Source: an uncultured Bacilli bacterium
GTDB taxonomy: Bacteria; Bacillota_I; Bacilli_A; RF39; UBA660
DNA: 64,000 nucleotides
NCBI GenBank assembly: GCA_934101115.1
Contig: CAKOPW010000007.1
Location: 16,169-80,168 of the forward strand
Direction of reading: 5' to 3'
In this document: positions 1-9,010 of the stretch, piece by piece
Layout of the letters: every line of letters begins with the position of its first letter
How positions within the stretch are numbered: the first letter of the stretch is position 1
Program-made: the position numbers and the translations under genes
Notes under the pieces: generated by a model
What the model was told of the DNA's origin: nothing
The model's database searches: none
Seen by the model: the letters and a program-made list of their open reading frames with translations, nothing else

Positions 1-600
1 CTTTTCAAGTCTATTTTTGCAATCTTCACATAAAGAATCAATATGAGGTCGGAAATAATTTACTAAAGCCTCTCGATAATTATTTCTTGATTCATCATCA
101 CCTAAAGTGTTAAGACGTACACATACATTATCAAGGCCAAGTAAACGATAAGCATTATAAGCAAGAGAAATAACTTCCGCATCACTTATAACATCATTAG
201 ATCCAAAGCATTCAAATCCCCATTGAGTAAATTCCCTGTTTCTTCCACTTTGAGGACGTTCATATCTATACATTTTAGCATTATAGAATACTTTAACTGG
301 ATCAGTCATATTTCCATACATTTTATTTTCAATAAACCATCTTACAACACCAGCAGTTCCCTCTGGTCTTAAAGTTAAATTTCTATCTCCTCTATCCTTA
401 AAATCATAAGTTTCTTTTTGAACCATATCAGTAGTTTCTCCAACTCCTCTATGGAAAAGTTCACTTGCTTCAAATACTGGTGTTTCAATATAGCTATATC
501 CATACTTTTCAGAAATAGCAGCAAGTATATCATTCACATATGCTCTTTTTTTTGCATTATCTCCATATATATCATATGTACCTTTTTGTTTTGTTATCAT
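1..600 (-). CDS. hisS: Histidyl-tRNA synthetase, N-terminal part (runs off the left edge)
   Basis: Charges tRNA-His with histidine in the cytoplasm. About 200 N-terminal residues are visible and the 3' part lies outside the window. The translation starts MITKQKGTYDIYGD, with class II catalytic-core segments LTLRPEGTAG and YRYERPQSGRNREFTQ followed by WGFECFGS, all typical of HisRS. The ATG at 598-600 is preceded by a strong GGAGG Shine-Dalgarno sequence at about 602-608. A T-box leader lies directly upstream, so expression should respond to uncharged tRNA. In many Bacillota hisS is followed by aspS; that part cannot be seen here. Confidence 0.95.
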   Translation of the reverse strand, partial: MITKQKGTYDIYGDNAKKRAYVNDILAAISEKYGYSYIETPVFEASELFHRGVGETTDMVQKETYDFKDRGDRNLTLRPEGTAGVVRWFIENKMYGNMTDPVKVFYNAKMYRYERPQSGRNREFTQWGFECFGSNDVISDAEVISLAYNAYRLLGLDNVCVRLNTLGDDESRNNYREALVNYFRPHIDSLCEDCKNRLEK

Positions 601-610
601 ATTTTCCTCC

Positions 611-817
611 TTAACATAAAAAAACCTACATAACGTAAGGACGGAAGAATCCGCGGTGCCACCTTACTTTACATAGGTACTCTCTCTTCTTTTATCGCAA
701 GAAATGCGTTTTTATATATTGAAAAGTGTTATGATTATAATACGTATTTGGCATTTCCACCAGCTAGCCTTCTCTTAAATACTTAATTATAAACTCGGGT
801 CTTTCCTATAAAAATGT
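611..817 (-). promoter_or_regulatory. T-box riboswitch leader of hisS
   Basis: The conserved T-box core GGTGGCACCGCG lies at 651-664 on the minus strand. A terminator hairpin at 618-677 pairs ACCTATGTAAAGTAAGG with CCTTACGTTATGTAGGT and ends in a T run just before the hisS ribosome binding site. Stem I can be drawn with GGAAAG (806-801) at its base, a GTATTT/AAATAC helix and a distal GCTGGTGGAAA loop. The candidate specifier loop holds AACAC (730-726), which contains both AAC (Asn) and CAC (His). The base after TGG is C, which suits a G73 discriminator (as in tRNA-Asn or tRNA-Asp) rather than the C73 of bacterial tRNA-His. Confidence 0.9.
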
Positions 818-823
818 ACTTTA

Positions 824-852
824 ATTATAATTAAAATAGCCTCTATTGTCAA
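824..852 (-). promoter_or_regulatory. SigA-type promoter of the hisS T-box transcript
   Basis: A perfect-consensus promoter: -35 TTGACA at 852-847, a 17-bp spacer, and -10 TATAAT at 829-824. The start site would fall near 817, just ahead of T-box stem I. Confidence 0.85.
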
Positions 853-869
853 TAATAGAATTTAATAAA

Positions 870-1595
870 TTAATCATTCTTTGATTGTACTCTTCTCAAA
901 TCACGTCTTATACCATCAGTTTTGGTTTTACACTCTATGAATCCATTTTCAACTAATTTTCTTTCAATATAGTTTAATTCCTTTGCAATTATTCTTGAAA
1001 CAATTGATTGACTCAAACCAAACATTCCTGCAATTTCTGCTTGAGAATATATTTTTCCTTCAATAAAACCAAAATATAACATAATTATCTTTCTATTACG
1101 AGCTGGAATATCCAATAAAATCTTACTAATAAAATTATAGGTGTCTTCATTTTCACATTCTGAAAACCAATCAATATCACTCTCTATAGTATCAATTAAT
1201 TTTATTTCTTGTGCATCATCTTGATTACTAATTGGTGCTTCTAAACTAACATTCTTATTTCTGATTTTATTAAGTTTTCTTAAAAACATTAAAATTTCAT
1301 TATCTATACATCTCCCTGCAAATGTTGAAAATTCTATGTTTCGAGTTGGATCAAAATTATTCGCAGCCTTTATTAGTCCTAATATTCCAACAGAAATTAG
1401 TTCATCTTTTTCATAATCAACAAAACAAAACTGAGTATTAACTCTATATATTACAAGTCTAATATTGTGCTCAATTAAAATATTTACCGCCTCTTCGTCA
1501 CCAGCTTGTATCCTTTTAAACAAAATTCTCATTTCTTCTGTGGATAATTTTTCAGGCAATTCTTCAAAATTAACAGGCAATTTATTTTTATACAT
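870..1595 (-). CDS. RNA polymerase sigma factor, SigK/SigE-like (copy 1)
   Basis: A sigma-70 family protein that would direct RNA polymerase to a dedicated promoter class. Region 2 shows EFSTFAGRCIDNEILMFLRK, the pattern of sporulation sigma factors SigE and SigK. The following RNKNVSLEAPI segment is also SigE/SigK-like, and region 4 ends in a helix-turn-helix (SQAEIAGMFGLSQSIVSRI). The ATG at 1595 is preferred over an upstream TTG at 1613 because AAAGGA sits about 9 nt ahead of it and because it aligns with the start of the neighbouring paralogue. The adjacent copy at 1720-2445 is strikingly similar in the middle and diverged at both ends. The promoter class and process served are unknown. 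Confidence 0.85.
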   Translation of the reverse strand: MYKNKLPVNFEELPEKLSTEEMRILFKRIQAGDEEAVNILIEHNIRLVIYRVNTQFCFVDYEKDELISVGILGLIKAANNFDPTRNIEFSTFAGRCIDNEILMFLRKLNKIRNKNVSLEAPISNQDDAQEIKLIDTIESDIDWFSECENEDTYNFISKILLDIPARNRKIIMLYFGFIEGKIYSQAEIAGMFGLSQSIVSRIIAKELNYIERKLVENGFIECKTKTDGIRRDLRRVQSKND

Positions 1596-1719
1596 AAATT
1601 TAATTCCTTTCAACTTATTTAATTATTAATACCGCATAATTTTATGAACAATCAAAACTTTTATCGTTCACCTTATTTAACTTAATTGTAATTAAGTTAC
1701 GTCTATTTAGTACCAAAAA

Positions 1720-2445
1720 TTAATTAGTTTTGGTTTTTACCAATCTTAATTTATAATCCGCATTGTTTCTTTTTGTTTTACGTTCTATGAATCCTCGTTC
1801 TACCAATTTTTTTTCGATATAGCCTAATTCCCTACAAATTATTTTGGAAACATATGATCTACTTAAGCCAAGCAAATCTGCAATTTCCGCTGAAGAATAT
1901 ATTTTTCCTTCAACAAAACCATAACGTAACATAATTATTTTTCTATTACGAGCTGGAATATCCAATAAAATCTTACTGATAAACTTATAAGTATCTTCAT
2001 TTTCACATTCTGAAAACCAATCAATATCACTCTCTATAGTATCAATTAATTTTATATTTTGCTCATCATTTTGATATCTAACCGGTGTTTCTAAACTAAT
2101 ATTCTTATCTCTGATTTTATTAAGTTTTCTCAAAAGCATTAGAATTTCATTATCTATACATCTTCCTGCATATGTTGAAAATTCTATATTTCGGGTTGGA
2201 TCAAAAGTATTTGCAGCCTTTACTAGTCCAAACATTCCGGCTGAAACTAGTTCGGATTTTTCATAATCACTAGAACAAAACTGAGTATTTACTCTATGGA
2301 TTACAAGCCTAGTGTTATGCTCAATTAAAATATTTACTGCTTCTTCATCTCCAGCTTGAATTCTTTCTATTAATTTTTTTACTTCATTAGCAGATAACTT
2401 TTTTGGTAAATCTTCTATATTCGCAAACATATCATTATTAAACAT
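1720..2445 (-). CDS. RNA polymerase sigma factor, SigK/SigE-like (copy 2)
   Basis: Tandem paralogue of the sigma factor at 870-1595. It has region 2 (EFSTYAGRCIDNEILMLLRK), the linker RDKNISLETPV, and a region 4 helix-turn-helix (SSAEIADLLGLSRSYVSKI) close to SigK. The start is supported by GGAAGGA about 8 nt upstream. The central ~130 nt, encoding ECENEDTYKFISKILLDIPA and onward, are nearly identical at DNA level to copy 1. The recognition helix of region 4 differs (SRSYVSK against SQSIVSR), so the two may read different promoters. No anti-sigma factor or pro-sequence protease is visible next door. Confidence 0.85.
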   Translation of the reverse strand: MFNNDMFANIEDLPKKLSANEVKKLIERIQAGDEEAVNILIEHNTRLVIHRVNTQFCSSDYEKSELVSAGMFGLVKAANTFDPTRNIEFSTYAGRCIDNEILMLLRKLNKIRDKNISLETPVRYQNDEQNIKLIDTIESDIDWFSECENEDTYKFISKILLDIPARNRKIIMLRYGFVEGKIYSSAEIADLLGLSRSYVSKIICRELGYIEKKLVERGFIERKTKRNNADYKLRLVKTKTN

Positions 2446-2481
2446 ATATTTTTTCCTTCCATCATAAAATTTATTAATTTT

Positions 2482-2522
2482 AAAAAAAAATAAGCAGTAT
2501 TCTTTTTATATTTACTGCTTAT
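2482..2522 (-). terminator. Rho-independent terminator after topA
   Basis: On the minus strand AATAAGCAGTA pairs with TACTGCTTATT and is followed by a run of at least eight Ts. It overlaps the topA stop codon and ends the rbgA-rnhB-sulfatase-topA transcript. Confidence 0.85.
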
Positions 2523-4537
2523 TTTTCATAACTACAACTGGAACATTTAATTCCGTCTTTTTTCTCTACTAAGAGAGAACCACAATCGGGACATACATCA
2601 CCGGTTGGTTTATCCCAAAGAGCCACATCACATTTTGGATATCTATCACATCCATAAAATATTTTGCCTCTTCTAGTTTTCTTTTCTACAATGTCACCAT
2701 CACATTTTGGACATTTGCAAATAATTGTTTTTACTTTTTCTTCTTTTTTTATGTATTTACATTCTGGATAATTGCTACATGCTACAAACTCTCCAAATTT
2801 ACCTTTACGTACAACTAAAGGGGAATTACAGTTTGGGCAAGTTTCTCCAGTTTCCTTTGGAGCAGCTTTCTCCATTTTAGTGAATGCACTTTCTACTAAA
2901 GGTTCAAATTCATTATAAAAATCTTTTAATATTTTTATATTATCTTTATCTTCTTCAGCTATTAAGTCTAAATCAGTTTCCATGTTGGCTGTATACTCAA
3001 CATTGATAATATTTGAAAAATATTCTTGAAGTTTATCAGTTGTTTCAATTCCAATTTCTGTTGGAATAAACTTCTTATCCTCAATTTTTACATAATCACG
3101 CATTTTCAATGTTTCCATGGTTTTTGCATACGTTGAAGGTCTTCCAATACCAAGTTCTTCCATTTCTTGAATCAACGTTGCTTCAGTATATCTAGAAACT
3201 GGTTTAGTGAATTTTTGTTCAGTTTCAATATCTTTAGTGGAAACTATTCCATTAAATTGATCAAAATCTGGTAATATAACATCATCAGTTTTAGAAAACT
3301 CTTTATATACTTTTAAATATCCATCAAAAGTTAAAATAGATCCTGTTACTTTAAATTCATAACCATTATTATCAAGAATAGCCGTTGTTGCAAGTGTCTT
3401 AGCATCACTCATTAATGATGCAAGTGCACGAGCATATATGATTGAATATACTTTATATTCATCCTTTGTCAAATACCCTTTAACACTTTCGGGTGTTCTT
3501 CTTATACTTGTAGGTCTTATTGCTTCATGCGCATCTTGTACATTTTCAGTCTTTTTACCCTTCTTAACAACTCCAACATATTTTTTACCAAAAGTCTCTT
3601 CAATGTATTTGAATGTATCATCTATAAATACTGGTGAAAGTCTTGTTGAATCAGTACGCATATATGTTATCAAACCTAAAGTTTCTTTACCTAAATCAAC
3701 ACCTTCATACAATTTTTGAGCAATACGCATTGTTTTACTTGAATTAAAGTTAAATTTATTAATACAAGCTTGTTGTAAAGTAGAAGTTGTGAATGGAAGA
3801 AAACCTTTTTTTGTTTTTTCTTTTTTCTCTACACTTGCTATTTTAAAATCTTCATCTAATTTAGATAGAATATCCTTAACTTCATCTTCATTATGAATTT
3901 CAAGTTTTTTACCTTTATACTTTTCTAAATCAGCATCAAAGTCTTTAAATTTTGCAGTTATATTCCAATACTCTTCAGGAACAAATGCAAGTATTTCTCT
4001 TTCGCGATCAACAATTAGTTTTAAAGCAACTGATTGAACACGACCGGCACTTTTTCCGCCAGTTTTTGATTGCATAAGCTTAGATAATCTAAAACCAATA
4101 ATACGATCTAATATTCTTCTTGTTTCTTGACTTCTAACTAATGAATCATCAATCTTTCTTGGATGTTTAAACGCTTCTTTTACCGCACCCTCAGTTATTT
4201 CATTGAAAACTACTCTTTCATAATTATCTTTATTTAAACCAAGTACTTCATAAAGGTGAAAAGAAATAGCTTCTCCCTCACGGTCGGGATCGGTTGCAAG
4301 ATAAACCATATCAGAATTTTTTGCATCTTTTTTTAACGCTGCAATGTCTTTTTTCTTTCCTGGTATCTCTTTATAAGTCGGTGTAAAATCGCCTTCTACA
4401 TCAACTCCAAGGCCAAACTTACCAGAAGTTGCTAAATCTCTTATATGTCCCTTACTTGATACTACTTTATAATTCTTACCTAAATATCCAGATATTGTAT
4501 GAGTCTTTGCTGGAGACTCAACTATTACTAAATTCAT
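2519..4537 (-). CDS. topA: DNA topoisomerase I (type IA)
   Basis: Relaxes negatively supercoiled DNA by single-strand passage. It starts MNLVIVESPAKTHTISGYLG, the classic Toprim start, with acidic triad DPDREGEA near residue 90. The catalytic tyrosine lies in GLITYMRTDST (about Tyr292). Three C-terminal zinc ribbons follow: CPNCN...CSNYPEC, CPKC...CDRYPKC and CPDC...CSSC. The ATG at 4537 is chosen over one at 4555 because AGAGGA lies 5 nt upstream and the protein then begins exactly like its family. It is the last gene of a four-gene minus-strand cluster and is followed by a strong terminator. Confidence 0.97.
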   Translation of the reverse strand: MNLVIVESPAKTHTISGYLGKNYKVVSSKGHIRDLATSGKFGLGVDVEGDFTPTYKEIPGKKKDIAALKKDAKNSDMVYLATDPDREGEAISFHLYEVLGLNKDNYERVVFNEITEGAVKEAFKHPRKIDDSLVRSQETRRILDRIIGFRLSKLMQSKTGGKSAGRVQSVALKLIVDREREILAFVPEEYWNITAKFKDFDADLEKYKGKKLEIHNEDEVKDILSKLDEDFKIASVEKKEKTKKGFLPFTTSTLQQACINKFNFNSSKTMRIAQKLYEGVDLGKETLGLITYMRTDSTRLSPVFIDDTFKYIEETFGKKYVGVVKKGKKTENVQDAHEAIRPTSIRRTPESVKGYLTKDEYKVYSIIYARALASLMSDAKTLATTAILDNNGYEFKVTGSILTFDGYLKVYKEFSKTDDVILPDFDQFNGIVSTKDIETEQKFTKPVSRYTEATLIQEMEELGIGRPSTYAKTMETLKMRDYVKIEDKKFIPTEIGIETTDKLQEYFSNIINVEYTANMETDLDLIAEEDKDNIKILKDFYNEFEPLVESAFTKMEKAAPKETGETCPNCNSPLVVRKGKFGEFVACSNYPECKYIKKEEKVKTIICKCPKCDGDIVEKKTRRGKIFYGCDRYPKCDVALWDKPTGDVCPDCGSLLVEKKDGIKCSSCSYEK

Positions 4538-4563
4538 AGATGTCCTCTCTTTCATAATTAAAT

Positions 4564-6639
4564 TTAATTACTACTTAATTTATTTTTGGCCTTTTCAAGT
4601 TCAGTTCCTAAATAGTTAAAATAATTTGATTTGATTGCTGATGTACTCATTCTTTGTCTTTCACGAATATCAGCATTTATTGCTGCAATTTCAGCATTCG
4701 TATACGTTTTAGTTGCTCCCTCTTTATAAGTCATCTTCGAATTAGGGGCACTATAGTAACCACATTCATCAGTCCATGATCCATCAGCAAAAGCAACACG
4801 TGATGCATGATCTTTGCTGAATATATCAGTACCTAAATAAAGTCTAGGATCATAATCCATATTAAATAAATTAAGAAGTGTTGGAAGCAAATCAAGTGGA
4901 GATGTGTAATCATTTACAACGATGCTTTCCATTCCAGCATTATAAATTAACATAGGTGTTCTGTCAACATTTTTATTTTTATTAGAATTTCTTGAAACGG
5001 TATAATTAGCATTTTTGCTTAAATACTCATTTATCTCAGAATCGGTTAATCCGTATGGAAAATGATCTCCAAACATAGCAATGACTGTATCTTCAAGTTT
5101 ACCTTCACTTTCAAGTTCGCTTAGAAGTTCACTTAAAGCTTCATCCAAAGTTTTCATCTTCGATAAGTATCTTCTTAAAGACGTTGAATATCCGCTGAAT
5201 CTTTCATCATTCATATACTTATCACCCATCTTTGATGATTGAAAATATGGTTGATGAGTTGTAACTGTTGCAAAATATGACATAAATTTATCTTCATTCA
5301 TGTAATATTTTTGAGCACTTTTAAACATATCTACATCGCTTGGCCATTCTTCATAAGGCTCTTCATAAGTCATTCCTAAGTCAGTTACTCCATAGAATTT
5401 TTGACTTCCAAGATTTACATGAATTTTTCCTCTTCGATAATATTTTTGAGTATAATCATGATAAGAACTTGTATAATATCCTTTATTATTAAAGATATTA
5501 AATGCTGCAGTAAAATATTTATTTGATGCATATGTATTTGCTGTACATGTGTTATTTATCGTAAATAAACTTGTTAATGCTGTAAATTCATTATTACCCG
5601 TTGAACAATTATTTCTTGGTGTATAATTGTTTCTAAAAGATATTCCTTCATTATACATTTTTGATAAAGTTGGAAAATCATCTTTATTAAGAATTGCAAT
5701 TTCATTTACTGATTCAAGTAAAATAATAATCAAATTCTTTCCTTCAAATTTACCAGTCATTTCATTTTTTTCAGTAATTTTTCTATTTATAAAATAATTA
5801 TTTAATGTTTTATATGTTTCATCAGTTGTCGAATCAATTACCATCTTCCATGCTGTATCATCGATTGTACGAGTCATGTCAGTAACAACTTCATCCTTCT
5901 TATTATCATCCTTTTTAGTTTCTTTGTTGCCTTCAATATTAATAACTTTTTCAGCATCAATCTTAAATATAGTACTCTTAATATCACAGAAACCATAAGT
6001 TAAAACACCATAATTATCCACTGCTAAGTTAGAATTTTCTGGATATAACCATAAGGAATAAACTGTATCCGTTTGAAGTTCATTCATTCCAACATTGTTT
6101 TTTAAAAGTTCATAGTATCCAAACGAGCTTACAAATAAAACAATTACTGTTATTACTTCAATATATACTTTTTGCGACATTGTAAGGCTTTCATTTCTTG
6201 TTTTATTTTTCATTATCTTTTTATCAACAAAAATATAATATAAAACAAACATAATAGTTGGTAGAAGTATTAAATAATATTCTATTTTTAATGACTTCAA
6301 AAAATCTAAAATATAACTTATTACTTTAGTTCCTTGTTCAGTATTCCCAATTCCCATAAAGAATCCAATAAAATTGAACAATCCAAACTCAACAAATTCA
6401 TATATACCAATAGCTAAGACAAAAACAATATGAATTATTCTAGCTGGTAGTTTTTTAAAGAAATGAGTTATAAAACTTATTAATAACCCACATATAAATG
6501 ATGCAGATAAAATACGAATCGTACCAAAATCAAACAATTTAGATCCAGTAAATCCTCTAACAATCATTTCAAGTGAAAAAATAAAAAGGGTCATTATAAA
6601 TGTATTTAAAACGACTCTATTTGTTAAAACTTTTTTCAT
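4564..6639 (-). CDS. Membrane sulfatase of the lipoteichoic acid synthase type
   Basis: A membrane-anchored alkaline-phosphatase-fold enzyme. The N-terminal ~190 residues contain about five hydrophobic membrane segments and the rest is an extracellular sulfatase domain. LtaS-like active-site features are visible: LLES (metal-binding Glu309), CSTGNNEF (nucleophile Thr347), VTTHQPYF, and GDHFPYGL with the Asp-His metal pair. LtaS enzymes polymerise glycerol-phosphate from phosphatidylglycerol, but other members add phosphoethanolamine or phosphoglycerol to glycans, so the substrate is left open. A Lys/Asp-rich linker (about 235-255) separates the two parts. It is 26 bp upstream of topA and 13 bp downstream of rnhB. 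Confidence 0.85.
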   Translation of the reverse strand: MKKVLTNRVVLNTFIMTLFIFSLEMIVRGFTGSKLFDFGTIRILSASFICGLLISFITHFFKKLPARIIHIVFVLAIGIYEFVEFGLFNFIGFFMGIGNTEQGTKVISYILDFLKSLKIEYYLILLPTIMFVLYYIFVDKKIMKNKTRNESLTMSQKVYIEVITVIVLFVSSFGYYELLKNNVGMNELQTDTVYSLWLYPENSNLAVDNYGVLTYGFCDIKSTIFKIDAEKVINIEGNKETKKDDNKKDEVVTDMTRTIDDTAWKMVIDSTTDETYKTLNNYFINRKITEKNEMTGKFEGKNLIIILLESVNEIAILNKDDFPTLSKMYNEGISFRNNYTPRNNCSTGNNEFTALTSLFTINNTCTANTYASNKYFTAAFNIFNNKGYYTSSYHDYTQKYYRRGKIHVNLGSQKFYGVTDLGMTYEEPYEEWPSDVDMFKSAQKYYMNEDKFMSYFATVTTHQPYFQSSKMGDKYMNDERFSGYSTSLRRYLSKMKTLDEALSELLSELESEGKLEDTVIAMFGDHFPYGLTDSEINEYLSKNANYTVSRNSNKNKNVDRTPMLIYNAGMESIVVNDYTSPLDLLPTLLNLFNMDYDPRLYLGTDIFSKDHASRVAFADGSWTDECGYYSAPNSKMTYKEGATKTYTNAEIAAINADIRERQRMSTSAIKSNYFNYLGTELEKAKNKLSSN

Positions 6640-6652
6640 ATAAACACCTCTT

Positions 6653-7273
6653 TTAATTCTTATCCTCTTTTATTATTTCACTTATTGGTGAAAATGTAAA
6701 TCTATAAAAATCTTTAACTCCATATTTTTTTACTGCTTCAATATGTTTTTTTGTCGGATAACCTTTATGAGATGCATATCCATATTCAGGATAAATTTTA
6801 TCAAGTTCATACATCATTCTATCCCTTGTGACTTTAGCTATAACACTAGCAGCAGCTATGCTTAAGCTTTTCGCGTCCCCTTTAATAATAGAAGTTGATG
6901 GGATATCGATATCAAGTTTAACTGCATCAATTAAAACATGTTCTGGTTTTTTACTTAAATTGGATAACGCTATTTTCATTGCTTCTTTACTAGCTTCTAA
7001 AATGTTTATTTCATCTATTCTTTGAGGAGATACAATACCTATTCCATAAATTGTATCTTTAATAAGCACTTCATAAAGCTTATCTCTTTTCTTTTCACTT
7101 AATTTTTTAGAGTCATTAAGTCCTTCTAAAGAATAATTTTTAGGCAAAATACAAGCGCATGCAACAACTGGTCCACAAAGAGGTCCACGTCCAACTTCAT
7201 CAACACCAGCAATTAAAGTTATCCCTTGTTTATATAATTCCTTTTCAAATGCAAGCAAATCTACTTCTTCCAT
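6653..7273 (-). CDS. rnhB: Ribonuclease HII
   Basis: Removes ribonucleotides and RNA primers from RNA-DNA hybrids. It shows AGVDEVGRGPLCGPV with catalytic Asp-Glu, LNDSKKLSEKKR, the central Asp in HVLIDAVKLD, and AAASVIAKVTRDRMM, all RNase HII signatures. Its 206 residues are normal for the family. It follows rbgA by 4 bp, an arrangement also found in Bacillus (rbgA-rnhB), and precedes the sulfatase gene. Confidence 0.97.
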   Translation of the reverse strand: MEEVDLLAFEKELYKQGITLIAGVDEVGRGPLCGPVVACACILPKNYSLEGLNDSKKLSEKKRDKLYEVLIKDTIYGIGIVSPQRIDEINILEASKEAMKIALSNLSKKPEHVLIDAVKLDIDIPSTSIIKGDAKSLSIAAASVIAKVTRDRMMYELDKIYPEYGYASHKGYPTKKHIEAVKKYGVKDFYRFTFSPISEIIKEDKN

Positions 7274-7277
7274 ATAA

Positions 7278-8141
7278 CTAATCCTCTAATCTATCAAATG
7301 TAACGCCTTTAATTACATCTTGTTTCATATCATTTACTATAAATGTGCTAACTCGATCATAATCTATTTCGCCACCACTTATTCTAGCCCCTATTTTTTT
7401 ACCAATTTCATCATAAGTAACGCATAGATCTTCATCAACATGATCTACACCATATCTATTTTTTAATATATCATTATAATACTTATCAAGCTTATTTAAA
7501 ATATGTATAGCAACTTCATCTATAGGTAAAACTTCATTTTTAATCGCACTTATACTTGCAAGATTTAAAGCAACTTCTGCGCTTTCAAACTTAGGCCACA
7601 AAATACCTGGTGTATCTAAAAGTAAAATGTTTTCTTTAGTTTTAAGCCAAACAAGATTTTTGGTAACTCCCGGAATATTACCGACATTAGCTACTTTTTT
7701 ACCAGCAAGCTTATTTATAAAAGTTGATTTACCAACATTTGGAACACCAACCACTAAAGCCTTAATCTCTTTTTCTTTTAAACCTTTATCAAGTCTTTTT
7801 TCATTAATCTCACGTGCCAAAGTTTTTGTTACATCAAACACCTTTTTATAGTCATCGTTATTCTTTAAGTCAACAAGTATTACTTTGGAACCGCTCTTTT
7901 CCATTTGCTCCTTAAATTTTAAAGTTACATTCAGATCACACAAATCTGCTTTAGTCATAATAATTATTTTAGGTTTTCCCTTAGTTATTTGATCTATATC
8001 ATCTATTCTAGATGAAACTGGTACTCTAGCATCTACAAGCTCATAAACAATATCAATTAATGGCAATAAATTGCCTATTTCCCTTTTTGTTTTAGCCATA
8101 TGCCCTGGATACCAATTTATATTTGTTTTGTTTTCGTTCAT
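7278..8141 (-). CDS. rbgA: Ribosome biogenesis GTPase RbgA (YlqF)
   Basis: A circularly permuted GTPase needed for late assembly of the 50S subunit. The G motifs appear in permuted order: G4 MTKADLCD, then G1 GVPNVGKSTF, G2 GVTKN and G3 DTPG. The N-terminal INWYPGHMAKTKREI is the family hallmark. AAGGAAGTGA lies just upstream of the ATG. It is the first gene of the cluster leading to topA. Confidence 0.96.
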   Translation of the reverse strand: MNENKTNINWYPGHMAKTKREIGNLLPLIDIVYELVDARVPVSSRIDDIDQITKGKPKIIIMTKADLCDLNVTLKFKEQMEKSGSKVILVDLKNNDDYKKVFDVTKTLAREINEKRLDKGLKEKEIKALVVGVPNVGKSTFINKLAGKKVANVGNIPGVTKNLVWLKTKENILLLDTPGILWPKFESAEVALNLASISAIKNEVLPIDEVAIHILNKLDKYYNDILKNRYGVDHVDEDLCVTYDEIGKKIGARISGGEIDYDRVSTFIVNDMKQDVIKGVTFDRLED

Positions 8142-8183
8142 AAAATCACTTCCTTAAGATTTCAGTTTAATCAATTATATCAT

Positions 8184-8212
8184 AAAAAAGATAGATTTTG
8201 CATTAATCTATC
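8184..8212 (-). terminator. Terminator after the GNAT gene
   Basis: On the minus strand GATAGATT pairs with AATCTATC (6-nt loop) followed by six Ts. It separates the GNAT gene at 8361 from rbgA. Confidence 0.8.
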
Positions 8213-8360
8213 CTAAATAACCTCATTTATTAAAATGCCTTTTTTGACTTTAGTTCACCTGTTATATGCAACAAATCTATATTAAAATACTGCCAATCAT
8301 TTCCTTTATCAATATAAATTTATTTTTTTTCAATTACATTAAATTATATTTTTTTACTTT

Positions 8361-8894
8361 CTATTTTTCTTTTTCACTTTGTGCAGTCAATCCCAAGAAT
8401 TTATTATCCCATTTTTTTGTTTTTTCTTTCGTTAAAGACTTAGAAAATATTATTGTGGTTTTATTTATTTCATCACTTTCTAATTTGTTGTTATATAATT
8501 CTCTTATCATGTTCTTCTTTTTATATAATAAAATTGCTTTATCAAACTCATCATCTGTATAAACTCTTATTGAGGTGTAACCTTTACTCAAAGCTAAATT
8601 TTCAAAAAAATCAAACATCTTAGAGCCATAGCCATTTTGCCTATACTCTTGCAATACTCCAAACCAACTTAACCAAGCATCGAATGGATATTCATTGTAT
8701 GAATATAACCCAATTACTCCGATAGGAATCTCACTATCATAAACAATAAAATTTATCATTTCTTTTCTATAAGGATCATTAGTAATACCTTCAATATAGT
8801 TTTGCCTTCCATCTTCTAATGGAAAAATTGAATTTTGAACCTTAACCGCCAAATCAAGATTACTATTATCTATTTCTTCGTATCTTAAATTCAT
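8361..8894 (-). CDS. GNAT family N-acetyltransferase
   Basis: A 177-residue acetyl-CoA-dependent acetyltransferase; the substrate is unknown. The acetyl-CoA loop is visible as LQEYRQNGYGSKMFDFFENLA near residues 100-120, preceded by the beta strand AWLSWFGV. The same fold recurs in the paralogue at 14781-15338, with AFKIQKETWPED matching AVKVQNSIFPLED here. It is a single-gene unit with its own terminator. Confidence 0.85.
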   Translation of the reverse strand: MNLRYEEIDNSNLDLAVKVQNSIFPLEDGRQNYIEGITNDPYRKEMINFIVYDSEIPIGVIGLYSYNEYPFDAWLSWFGVLQEYRQNGYGSKMFDFFENLALSKGYTSIRVYTDDEFDKAILLYKKKNMIRELYNNKLESDEINKTTIIFSKSLTKEKTKKWDNKFLGLTAQSEKEK

Positions 8895-9010
8895 TTTTCC
8901 AAACTCCTATCTATTGTTTTTATCATTTCTTATATCCGATATTCAAGTTTTTTTACTTTCATAAGCTCTTATATACTAATTTGTTATACTTTGATTTTTC
9001 ATTATATATA

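Noticed and set aside
418..633. A plus-strand ORF over the hisS start and T-box
   Set aside because: Opposite a clear hisS frame and leader; no ribosome site.
1680..1740. Possible terminator (CCAAAA/TTTTGG) after sigma copy 2
   Set aside because: No T run follows the hairpin on the minus strand; the inverted repeat is short and AT-rich.
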